Source of the DNA: an uncultured Blautia sp.
GTDB lineage: Bacteria; Bacillota; Clostridia; Lachnospirales; Lachnospiraceae
DNA: 5,680 bases
Direction: 5' to 3'
NCBI GenBank assembly: GCA_900547615.1
Contig: URHH01000154.1
Coordinates: 1 to 5,680 of the forward strand
The position numbers were made by a program, and so were the translations under genes. Every line of letters begins with the position of its first letter. Within the stretch, counting starts at the first letter, position 1. This document shows positions 1-5,680 of this stretch, piece after piece. The notes under the pieces were generated by a model. The model was not told the DNA's origin and did not search any database. It worked only from the letters and a program-made list of their open reading frames with translations.

Positions 1-383
1 CTATGGAAAAACGACAAGCTTCTTTGGAACAACTGCAGATTTCTATGGAAAAACGACAAGCTTCTTTGGAACAACTGCAGATTTCTATGGAAAAACGCCA
101 GGCTTCTTTGGAAGATGGACAAAAATTCCTCATGCAGGGTCAGCATGAAATTCGCCTGGAACTGGACAGAAGAATCACAGAATCAGAAAATATGATTCTG
201 AACGAACTGGATAGGGTGCAGGAACGATTTGATACAAAATTTACCAGGATTGAGAAAAATCTGGAAGAAATACAGCAGTATTATAGAATTAACCGATTGG
301 AAAATGACAATACGACGCTTCTTTTAAAACTGCATGACGATATACAGAAAAGAGTTGCGGAACTGGAACGGAAAACCGCATAA
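1..383 (+). CDS. Coiled-coil protein with 14-residue repeats, 5' end missing
   Basis: Only the C-terminal part is present; the stop is TAA at 381-383. The first ATG in the window (position 3) is probably not the true start: it lies inside a repeat unit, the two bases before it match the end of the preceding unit, and no ribosome site can be seen. The visible 126 residues open with two identical 14-residue units (MEKRQASLEQLQIS) and a diverged third. A charged, Glu/Lys/Arg/Gln-rich helical stretch follows, with no glycine after about residue 50 and no proline anywhere. Hydrophobic residues recur at heptad-like spacing (for example ILNELDRVQERF and RIEKNLEEIQ), so a long coiled coil is likely. 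No membrane segment, cysteine pair or catalytic motif is visible in this part. I do not recognise the family; a structural or scaffold role, or a regulator with its effector domain upstream of the window, are both possible. The gene converges on lysA and shares its terminator. Confidence 0.7.
   Translation, partial: MEKRQASLEQLQISMEKRQASLEQLQISMEKRQASLEDGQKFLMQGQHEIRLELDRRITESENMILNELDRVQERFDTKFTRIEKNLEEIQQYYRINRLENDNTTLLLKLHDDIQKRVAELERKTA
3..113 (+). repeat. In-frame 42-bp tandem repeat (2 perfect copies plus a diverged third)
   Basis: Positions 3-44 and 45-86 are identical over 42 bp. Positions 87-113 repeat the first 27 bp with two substitutions, after which the sequence diverges. The unit is a multiple of three and encodes 14 residues, exactly two heptads, so gain or loss of a unit keeps both the reading frame and the coiled-coil phase. 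Bases 1-2 (CT) match the end of a unit, which suggests that the array continues to the left of the window. Confidence 0.95.
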
Positions 384-444
384 AATGTACAGATATTAAA
401 GCCAGCCAGAGTATAAAGCTTATTTTCTTATAACTCTTTATTCT

Positions 445-496
445 TTAAAAAACGCAGATGCACGAAACTTTCGCTTCGTATATCTGCGTTTTTATC
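445..496. terminator. Bidirectional Rho-independent terminator between convergent genes
   Basis: An inverted repeat pairs 448-466 with 475-493: a 12-bp outer stem (AAAAACGCAGAT against ATCTGCGTTTTT), one G-T pair, one mismatch, then a 5-bp inner stem (ACGAA/TTCGT) closing an 8-nt loop. A-rich sequence on the left and T-rich sequence on the right supply a U-tract in both directions. It lies 64 bp after the stop of the left-edge coiled-coil gene and about 20 bp after the lysA stop, so it can end both transcripts. The remaining intergenic sequence (384-444 and 497-512) shows nothing else recognisable. Confidence 0.88.
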
Positions 497-512
497 TGCA
501 CTTTATATTTTT

Positions 513-1796
513 TTATTTCTCTGCATCCTCCAGAAGTTTTTCATAAACAGGGAAGCAGTCAAATGTTGCAAAGTAATCCTTCGGTGTCTCTGCACGACGG
601 ATCAGCTGAAAGCTTCCGTCTTCCTTCAGAAGGATCTCCGCTGATTTTAATTTGCCGTTATAATTATATCCCATAGCAAAACCGTGCGCTCCTGTATCAT
701 GAATCACAAGGAGATCACCCATATCAATTTTAGGAAGATAGCGGTCAATGGCAAATTTGTCATTATTTTCGCAAAGAGAACCTGTTATATCGTAAAGATG
801 ATCGCAGGGCAGCTTCTCTTTTCCCATGACTGTAATATGGTGATATGCGCCATACATGGCAGGACGCATAAGATTTACTGCACAGGCATCTACTCCGATA
901 TATTCTTTATGTGTATGCTTCTCATGAATCGCTTTTGTCACAAGACACCCATATGGTCCCATCATAAAACGTCCAAGCTCTGTGTAAATAGAAACCTCTC
1001 CCATTCCTGCAGGAACAAGAACTTCCTCATAAGCTTTTCTTACTCCCTCGCCGATCACACGAATATCATTCGGAGTCTGATCCGGACTGTAGGGAATGCC
1101 GATGCCACCGGAAAGATTAATAAAGGAAACATGCGCTCCTGTCTCTTTCTGAAGCTTCACTGCCAATTCAAAAAGCTGTCTTGCAAGAAGAGGGTAATAC
1201 TCATTTGTCACGGTATTACTTGCAAGAAACGCATGGATTCCGAACTCTTCTGCTCCCTTTTCTTTTAAAATGCGGAACGCATCAAAAATCTGCTCTGTTG
1301 TCATACCATATTTGGAATCTCCGGGATTGTCCATAATATCATTGCTGATTTTGAAGACTCCGCCCGGATTATAGCGGCAGCTTATTGTCTTCGGAATTTT
1401 TCCTACTGCCCTCTCCACACTTTCAATATGCGTAATGTCGTCCAGATTAATAATTCCGCCAATCTCATCTGCGTATTTAAACTCTTCTTCCGGAGTATCA
1501 TTGGATGAAAACATAATGTCACCCTCTTTGCAGCCAATGGCTTTTGCCATCATAAGCTCTGTCATGGAAGAACAGTCGCAGCCGCAGCCATACTCCTGAA
1601 GAATCTGAATGAGGTACGGATTTGGCGTAGCCTTCACTGCAAAAAACTCCTTAAACCCCTTGTTCCAGGAAAAAGCTTCTTTTAATGCTCTGGCATTCTC
1701 CCGGATTCCTTTTTCGTCATAAAGATGAAAAGGAGTAGGATATTCCTTTTCAATCTCTTTTAATTGTTCCAATGTCACAAACGGTTTTTTCTTCAT
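513..1796 (-). CDS. lysA: Diaminopimelate decarboxylase (PLP-dependent, fold type III)
   Basis: The predicted cytosolic enzyme removes CO2 from meso-2,6-diaminopimelate to give L-lysine, the last step of lysine synthesis. At 427 residues it has the usual length. The PLP-binding lysine is K55 in FFAVKATPNP, in the N-terminal alanine-racemase-like barrel. H188 in GIHAFLASNT is the probable PLP-stacking histidine. The glycine-rich phosphate loop is LSGGIGIPY (about 228-236), followed by ELGR (273-276, usually EPGR), C342-E343 in SLCENND (the dimer-partner active-site loop), and a C-terminal GAHGFAMGYNYNGKL. Two motifs differ from textbook LysA: HIGSQ appears as HAFLASN, and GAY as GAH. I believe this variant is shared by other clostridial LysA-like proteins, but a related decarboxylase specificity cannot be excluded. 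The ATG start is preceded by GAGGAG at 1803-1808. The gene lies 19 bp after pyk, is last in the operon, and shows no lysine riboswitch in that gap. Confidence 0.87.
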   Translation of the reverse strand: MKKKPFVTLEQLKEIEKEYPTPFHLYDEKGIRENARALKEAFSWNKGFKEFFAVKATPNPYLIQILQEYGCGCDCSSMTELMMAKAIGCKEGDIMFSSNDTPEEEFKYADEIGGIINLDDITHIESVERAVGKIPKTISCRYNPGGVFKISNDIMDNPGDSKYGMTTEQIFDAFRILKEKGAEEFGIHAFLASNTVTNEYYPLLARQLFELAVKLQKETGAHVSFINLSGGIGIPYSPDQTPNDIRVIGEGVRKAYEEVLVPAGMGEVSIYTELGRFMMGPYGCLVTKAIHEKHTHKEYIGVDACAVNLMRPAMYGAYHHITVMGKEKLPCDHLYDITGSLCENNDKFAIDRYLPKIDMGDLLVIHDTGAHGFAMGYNYNGKLKSAEILLKEDGSFQLIRRAETPKDYFATFDCFPVYEKLLEDAEK

Positions 1797-1815
1797 GGTA
1801 TTCTCCTCGTATATC

Positions 1816-3252
1816 TCACTTTGCCTCGATCACGTGCATCATATTTGTGGCAGCGCCCTCTCCTGTCCGCATATTCGTTGCCGGGTCGCCCGCTGTAAAC
1901 ACAACAAGATCGCCCTTTTTGATCATTCTTTTGCGGCGGACCACATTCATTGCCTGTAAAATAATGTGCTCTGTAGAATCCTTTTCATATCCTTTTAAAG
2001 GAGTAACGCCCCAGGCAAGCTGTAATCTGTGCATTACCGTATCATTCGGCGTAATGGCATATATAGGCACTTCCGGGCGGAAATTTGAAATCATAAAAGC
2101 TGTCTTTCCTCCCATAGTAGGCGTAATGATTGCTTTCGCCCCAAGATCTGTAGCCGTTCTCACTGCCGCAAGCCCTACTGCACTGGAAACTTTTCCATCA
2201 CAGTACATGCTTCTGTTACTGGCATGCGTCTGATTATTTACATGCGGCTCTGTTGTCTCCGCGATCTCCACCATCATTTTTAGAGCTGCCAGAGGATATT
2301 TTCCTGCTGCCGTCTCCCCGGAAAGCATGACCGCATCTGTGCCGTCATAGATGGCATTTGCCACATCTGCCACCTCCGCCCGCGTCGGACGTGGATTTCT
2401 TATCATGGAATCCAGCATCTGAGTCGCTGTAATAACAGGCAGATAATTGTCATTGCATTTCTGGATGATCATTTTCTGGATATATGGAACCTGGCTTGCC
2501 GGAATTTCCACACCCAGATCTCCTCTGGCAACCATGATCCCATCTGATACAGCAATGATTTCATCTATATTTTCCACGCCTTCTGCGTTTTCAATCTTGG
2601 CTATAATTCCAATATCACTGCCTCCGTTTTCATCGAGAAGCTGACGGATTTCTCTGATCGCTTTTGCATTTCGGACAAAAGAAGCTGCAATGTAATCAAA
2701 TTCCTGAGAAATACCAAAAAGAATATCTTTTTTATCCTGCTCCGTGATACCCGGAAGCTTTACCTTTACATAAGGTACATTTACTCCTTTTCGCTCTCCG
2801 AGCTCGCCTCCGTTTAAAACACGGCAGAAAATATCTCCATGCTTAATATCCTCGATTTCCAGTTCGATCAGACCATCGTCGATCAGGATTTTTCCGCCTT
2901 TTTTTACATCTTTATAAAGTGTGTCATATGTAATGGCAACTTTATGCTCATCCCCTACATAATCTCCTGTTGTAAGAACGAATTCACTCCCTGCTTCCAG
3001 ACGTACCTTTTTCCCGTCCTTCAAAAGCCCCGTACGGATTTCCGGACCTTTCGTATCAAGAAGCATGGCAATGGGAAGATTTAACTCTTCTCTTAAATTT
3101 TTGATCATATCTACACGTGCAGCATGTTCTTCATGACTGCCATGCGAAAAATTAAAACGGGCAATATCCATTCCGGCCCGCATCAGCGACCGGAGAATTG
3201 TTTTTTTATTTGTAGCCGGTCCCAGAGTACAGATGATTTTCGTTCTTTTCAT
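1816..3252 (-). CDS. pyk: Pyruvate kinase
   Basis: This enzyme catalyses phosphoenolpyruvate + ADP to pyruvate + ATP, the last step of glycolysis, in the cytosol. All main motifs are present in its 478 residues: R32, N34 and S36 in ARFNFSHG; D66, T67 and R73 in LDTKGPEIRTG; catalytic K219 and metal ligand E221 in IIAKIENAEG; D245 in ARGDLGVEIP; T277 in ITATQMLDSM; and TRAEVADVANAI from T290. The B domain lies at roughly 75-165 and the regulatory C domain at about 345-478. E71 (GPEIR rather than GPKIR) is the residue associated with K+-dependent pyruvate kinases. The protein ends at the C domain and lacks the extra PEP-utiliser-like C-terminal domain found in Bacillus-type enzymes. The ATG start is supported by AAAGGGAG at 3260-3267. 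That site overlaps the stop codon of the upstream rhomboid-like gene (13-bp gap), so translational coupling is plausible. Confidence 0.98.
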   Translation of the reverse strand: MKRTKIICTLGPATNKKTILRSLMRAGMDIARFNFSHGSHEEHAARVDMIKNLREELNLPIAMLLDTKGPEIRTGLLKDGKKVRLEAGSEFVLTTGDYVGDEHKVAITYDTLYKDVKKGGKILIDDGLIELEIEDIKHGDIFCRVLNGGELGERKGVNVPYVKVKLPGITEQDKKDILFGISQEFDYIAASFVRNAKAIREIRQLLDENGGSDIGIIAKIENAEGVENIDEIIAVSDGIMVARGDLGVEIPASQVPYIQKMIIQKCNDNYLPVITATQMLDSMIRNPRPTRAEVADVANAIYDGTDAVMLSGETAAGKYPLAALKMMVEIAETTEPHVNNQTHASNRSMYCDGKVSSAVGLAAVRTATDLGAKAIITPTMGGKTAFMISNFRPEVPIYAITPNDTVMHRLQLAWGVTPLKGYEKDSTEHIILQAMNVVRRKRMIKKGDLVVFTAGDPATNMRTGEGAATNMMHVIEAK

Positions 3253-3265
3253 TGTTTTTCTCCCT

Positions 3266-4129
3266 TTATTTCACGTGTGTATGTGTAAACAGATGATCCT
3301 GACAATATTCATAGTTTCCGTTACATTTGGAGCAGAAACGGAACTCCAGATCAGGATTGTCAAGCTCCGTACGTCCGCAGATTGCACATTTATGCTTTGC
3401 AGCACTGCCTGTAGACGGATTTACACGGCTTCCTGCCATCGCTTTTTTAAATTCCTGTTTTCTCTTTACTTCTTTCGGATTATAGCGGCTCATATCCCTT
3501 GTTCCCAAAAAGAAAATAACAAAGTTCAAAAGAGACGCCACGATCGGCACAGCCATAAACCACGCCCCGATTCTTACATATTTAAAAATGTCGTATGCAA
3601 CAATTACTGCATACAGGATTGCCATCCATTTCATTTTAACGGGAATGATAAACCATAAAAGAATCTCCATATCCGGATAAGACAGGGCAAATGCCAGAAA
3701 AATGGAAAGACTGATATAATATGTGGAAAAAATCGCCATTCCCAGTCCTGTGAGCGCTCCTCCTGTTAAAAAATAAAGAAGAAAGGCACCAATTACTGTA
3801 AATACCATTCCTGAAAAAATATAAAGCGTATACCGGAAAGCTCCCCAGGAACGCTCCAGTGCATTTCCGATCGGATAATAAAAGAAAAGAATGGCTATGG
3901 CAAAGAAAATAATATTTCCGCCGCCTCCAGGAGGAGAAATGATCCAGGTCACAAGACGCCATATCTGCCCCCTCAAAATAAGTGCCGGTTCCAGGCTTAA
4001 CATGGACATGATCCCCGGATTAAACATCTGCAGAATATATCCCAGCACATAACAGCCAATTATATACATAGTAAGATTGGGAATACCATATTTTCTATAT
4101 TTTCGTTCCAGTTTATCTATAAATCTCAT
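3266..4129 (-). CDS. Rhomboid-like membrane protein, protease residues absent, with C-terminal AN1-like zinc finger
   Basis: This predicted 287-residue integral membrane protein has about six hydrophobic segments (roughly 19-36, 72-87, 99-121, 127-150, 155-180 and 187-208). Rhomboid-superfamily features are visible: GQIWRLVTWIISPP (54-67) matches the WR motif of loop 1, and IGNALERSWGAFRYTLYIFSG (two halves, 87-96 and 97-107) matches the conserved TM2-TM3 junction. The serine-protease GxSG motif is missing; the corresponding region reads AIFSTYYISLS. No histidine lies in the last membrane segment (IVASLLNFVIFF), so it should not act as a rhomboid protease. After a basic linker, the tail has C248-x2-C251-x14-C266-x2-C269-x6-C276-x2-H279-x3-H283-x-H285, likely a zinc-binding module. 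The ATG at 4127-4129 follows AAAGGAG (4134-4140) with a short spacer. It lies 44 bp after the corA-type gene and 13 bp before pyk. Its function is unknown; a derlin-like client-binding or membrane-factor role is inference. Confidence 0.82.
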   Translation of the reverse strand: MRFIDKLERKYRKYGIPNLTMYIIGCYVLGYILQMFNPGIMSMLSLEPALILRGQIWRLVTWIISPPGGGGNIIFFAIAILFFYYPIGNALERSWGAFRYTLYIFSGMVFTVIGAFLLYFLTGGALTGLGMAIFSTYYISLSIFLAFALSYPDMEILLWFIIPVKMKWMAILYAVIVAYDIFKYVRIGAWFMAVPIVASLLNFVIFFLGTRDMSRYNPKEVKRKQEFKKAMAGSRVNPSTGSAAKHKCAICGRTELDNPDLEFRFCSKCNGNYEYCQDHLFTHTHVK

Positions 4130-4173
4130 ATAACTCCTTTACTACGCTCTCTTTTCATACAGAATATACAATA

Positions 4174-5115
4174 TCAGAAGAATTTCTTTTTGGAAAGAAT
4201 CAGCGCTGCAATAATACTGATCGCCACGGAAAACAGAATAATAATGAGAAATCCCCAGGGATTGTCTGCAAACGGCATGCCTGATGAATTTACATTCATA
4301 CCATAAGCACTGAATACAATGGTCGGAATACTCATTACAATAGTAATGATCGCCAGAACTTTCATGACAATATTTAAGTTATTGGAAATAACGGAAGCAA
4401 AAGCATCCATCATACCGCTTAAAATTCCACTGTAAATATTTGCCATCTCAATCGCCTGCTTGTTCTCAATAATAACGTCTTCCAGAAGCTCCGTATCTTC
4501 AGGATACTTTTTAATGGACTCTACCTTCAGAAGCTTTTCCAGCACAACCTCGTTAGAACGAAGCGATGTGGTGAAATACACCAGGGATTTTTCCAGTTCC
4601 AGAAGCTCGATCAGCTCCTGGTTTCTTGTAGAGAGATGAAGTTTTTCCTCTACCTGTGCGCTCTTTTTATCAATAATGCGCAGATAGCGAAGGTACATAC
4701 TTGCATTTCTGTACAGAATCTGAAGGATAAAACGCGTCTTCATGTATGTGAAGAAATTGCGGACACGTCCTTCCATAAATCTTGTCAAAACCTGAGTATC
4801 TTCCAGACAGATGGTAAAAATCATCTTATCTGTGATAATAATGCCCAGAGGAATGGTTCCATACCAGTCTTTTTCATTACGCTCCTCAATCATGGGGACG
4901 TCCACGAGGATCAGAGTGTAATTATCTTCTACTTCGATACGTGAACGTTCTTCCTCATCCAAGGGGGCCCGCAAATCGTCTACCTCTATCTCAAATTGCT
5001 CTGAAATTTCAAATATTTCCGTTGCTGTGGGATTTGTCAACGCAATCCAGCAGCCGTCCTGTGCTTCCTGGATCTGGTGGATAGAGCCATCTATCGTTTT
5101 AAAAATCCTTACCAC
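4174..5115 (-). CDS. corA: CorA family Mg2+ (divalent cation) transporter
   Basis: This membrane channel admits Mg2+ (possibly also Co2+ or Ni2+) down its electrochemical gradient and works as a pentamer. Its 313 residues have the family layout: an N-terminal cytosolic alpha/beta domain with GCWIALTNPT at about 21-30, a long charged helical region at about 140-245, then two membrane helices near 250-270 and 288-307. The signature YGMN (Y271-N274) ends the first helix and is followed by the short periplasmic loop. The C-terminus is short and basic (SKKKFF). The start codon is GTG: an in-frame TAA lies two codons upstream (5119-5121), so the start cannot be earlier, and a GGGA-containing purine site (5125-5132) precedes it. 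It is the first gene of the operon, about 64 nt behind a consensus promoter. The leader is too short for an M-box Mg2+ riboswitch. The metal preference cannot be settled from the sequence. Confidence 0.93.
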   Translation of the reverse strand: MVRIFKTIDGSIHQIQEAQDGCWIALTNPTATEIFEISEQFEIEVDDLRAPLDEEERSRIEVEDNYTLILVDVPMIEERNEKDWYGTIPLGIIITDKMIFTICLEDTQVLTRFMEGRVRNFFTYMKTRFILQILYRNASMYLRYLRIIDKKSAQVEEKLHLSTRNQELIELLELEKSLVYFTTSLRSNEVVLEKLLKVESIKKYPEDTELLEDVIIENKQAIEMANIYSGILSGMMDAFASVISNNLNIVMKVLAIITIVMSIPTIVFSAYGMNVNSSGMPFADNPWGFLIIILFSVAISIIAALILSKKKFF

Positions 5116-5124
5116 GATTTACAC

Positions 5125-5132
5125 TTCCCTTC
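5125..5132 (-). promoter_or_regulatory. Ribosome binding site deciding the GTG start of the corA-type gene
   Basis: On the minus strand this reads GAAGGGAA. The GGGA core ends 10 nt before the GTG at 5113-5115. It is weaker and slightly farther from its start than the AGGAG-type sites of the other genes. With the in-frame TAA at 5119-5121, it makes the GTG the only reasonable start near the N-terminus. Confidence 0.6.
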
Positions 5133-5185
5133 TTTTTTATTTTCTGTATTCTTCTTCCTGTTAAAGAAGACAAAACACAGTTTCC

Positions 5186-5214
5186 ATTATAGATTGTAAG
5201 AGAATTTTTGTCAA
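5186..5214 (-). promoter_or_regulatory. Perfect-consensus sigma-A promoter for the corA/rhomboid-like/pyk/lysA operon
   Basis: On the minus strand, -35 TTGACA (5214-5209) and -10 TATAAT (5191-5186) are separated by exactly 17 bp, matching the housekeeping consensus at all 12 positions. Transcription should start near 5179, giving a leader of about 64 nt. That leader can form only a weak 7-bp hairpin (5150-5156 with 5164-5170), with no riboswitch or attenuator recognised. High constitutive expression is expected, which fits an operon that includes a glycolytic gene. Confidence 0.88.
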
Positions 5215-5230
5215 TTCCAATGGTTCCGGC

Positions 5231-5259
5231 TTTACAAACTTTTTACACTCCGATATAAT
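5231..5259 (+). promoter_or_regulatory. Sigma-A promoter for aroC
   Basis: The -35 TTTACA (5231-5236; one mismatch to consensus) and -10 TATAAT (5254-5259) are spaced by 17 bp. The predicted start is near 5266, giving a leader of about 56 nt before the aroC ATG. No T-box, riboswitch or attenuator structure is evident in that leader. Confidence 0.83.
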
Positions 5260-5321
5260 ATCTCCATAAATCCGAACAAGAATCCGGAAATTTATTTACA
5301 GAAGAAAAGAAAGGAGTTCCC

Positions 5322-5680
5322 ATGAGTCAGTCATCATTTGGAAAAAAATTTACAGTCACAACCTGGGGAGAATCTCACGGAAAAGCCCTGGGCGCAGTGG
5401 TGGACGGCTGTCCTGCCGGTCTTTCTCTGGAAGAAAAAGACATTCAGGCATTTCTTGACAGAAGACGTCCCGGACAGAGCCGCTACACCACCACCCGAAA
5501 AGAGGGAGACGAAGTAGAAATCCTCTCCGGCGTTTTTGAGGGAAAGACAACAGGAACACCGATTTCTCTCATGGTCCGAAATACAGACCAGCGCTCCAGA
5601 GATTATGGCAATATTGCCTATTCCTACCGCCCGGGACACGCAGATTATACATACGACCAGAAATACGGCTTTCGGGATTA
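5322..5680 (+). CDS. aroC: Chorismate synthase, N-terminal third (runs off the right edge)
   Basis: The enzyme converts 5-enolpyruvylshikimate-3-phosphate to chorismate, the last step of the shikimate pathway, using reduced FMN without net redox change. About 119 of the usual 360-390 residues are in the window and the frame stays open to the end. Visible motifs are the family signature TWGESHGKALGAVVDG (residues 15-29) with catalytic H19, the arginine-rich phosphate/FMN-binding stretch DRRRPGQSRYTT (46-57), and RPGHAD with the second catalytic histidine H106. The ATG is supported by AAAGGAG at 5310-5316, five bases upstream. It has its own promoter and is transcribed away from the corA operon. 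Whether other aromatic amino-acid genes follow cannot be seen. Confidence 0.97.
   Translation, partial: MSQSSFGKKFTVTTWGESHGKALGAVVDGCPAGLSLEEKDIQAFLDRRRPGQSRYTTTRKEGDEVEILSGVFEGKTTGTPISLMVRNTDQRSRDYGNIAYSYRPGHADYTYDQKYGFRD

Noticed and set aside
3..86. CRISPR-like direct repeats
   Set aside because: The copies are contiguous with no spacers, sit in frame inside a coding region and encode a coiled coil.
458..676. Small plus-strand open frame of 72 codons
   Set aside because: It begins inside the terminator hairpin and continues antisense to lysA.
684..1268. Plus-strand open frame of 194 codons
   Set aside because: It lies wholly antisense to lysA, has no ribosome site, and its translation is rich in Cys/His/Ile with no family resemblance.
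1797..1815. Possible lysine riboswitch before lysA
   Set aside because: The gap to pyk is 19 bp and is mostly ribosome site. A lysine riboswitch is roughly ten times longer.
1772..2233. Plus-strand open frame of 153 codons
   Set aside because: It is antisense to the 3' end of pyk and the start of lysA, both of which are certain genes.
3233..3658. Plus-strand open frame of 141 codons
   Set aside because: It is a shadow of the rhomboid-like gene. The minus-strand frame has coherent membrane segments and a zinc finger, plus a good ribosome site.
5116..5179. Possible Mg2+-sensing (M-box) leader before the corA-type gene
   Set aside because: The leader is only about 64 nt with one weak A/T hairpin, far shorter than an M-box and lacking its conserved helices.
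5334..5639. Minus-strand open frame of 101 codons at the right edge
   Set aside because: It is antisense to aroC, which has clear chorismate synthase motifs and its own promoter and ribosome site.

Overview
The window looks like chromosomal DNA of a Gram-positive Clostridia species, most plausibly a gut Lachnospiraceae. This is judged from moderate A+T content, strong AGGAG-type ribosome sites, consensus sigma-A promoters and the protein sequence types; no marker gene fixes the genus. Nothing indicates a phage, transposon, CRISPR array or plasmid. All genes except the left-edge coiled-coil gene belong to recognisable families.

Layout: (1) At the left edge, the 3' part of a plus-strand gene encodes a coiled-coil protein built partly from perfect 42-bp tandem repeats. 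(2) A strong bidirectional hairpin terminator at about 445-496 separates it from the convergent minus-strand operon. (3) Read right to left from a perfect-consensus promoter (5186-5214), that operon is corA-type Mg2+ transporter (5115-4174), rhomboid-like membrane protein with a C-terminal zinc finger (4129-3266), pyruvate kinase pyk (3252-1816) and diaminopimelate decarboxylase lysA (1796-513). The gaps are 44, 13 and 19 bp, with no terminator visible between genes. (4) A 206-bp divergent intergenic region holds two back-to-back promoters whose -35 boxes lie 16 bp apart. (5) The plus-strand aroC (chorismate synthase) starts at 5322 and runs off the right edge.

The operon would make, from one strong promoter, a Mg2+ uptake channel, a glycolytic enzyme that needs Mg2+ (and, by its active-site motif, K+), the last enzyme of lysine synthesis, and an uncharacterised membrane protein. 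Pyruvate from pyruvate kinase feeds the diaminopimelate/lysine pathway (through DapA), and PEP is shared between pyruvate kinase and the shikimate route that ends at AroC. Metabolic links can therefore be drawn, but co-regulation is inferred only from the arrangement.

The least ordinary items are the rhomboid-fold protein, which lacks the protease catalytic residues and carries a zinc finger with AN1-like ligand order, and the repeat-expanded coiled-coil gene. I do not see convincing evidence of a wholly new system.
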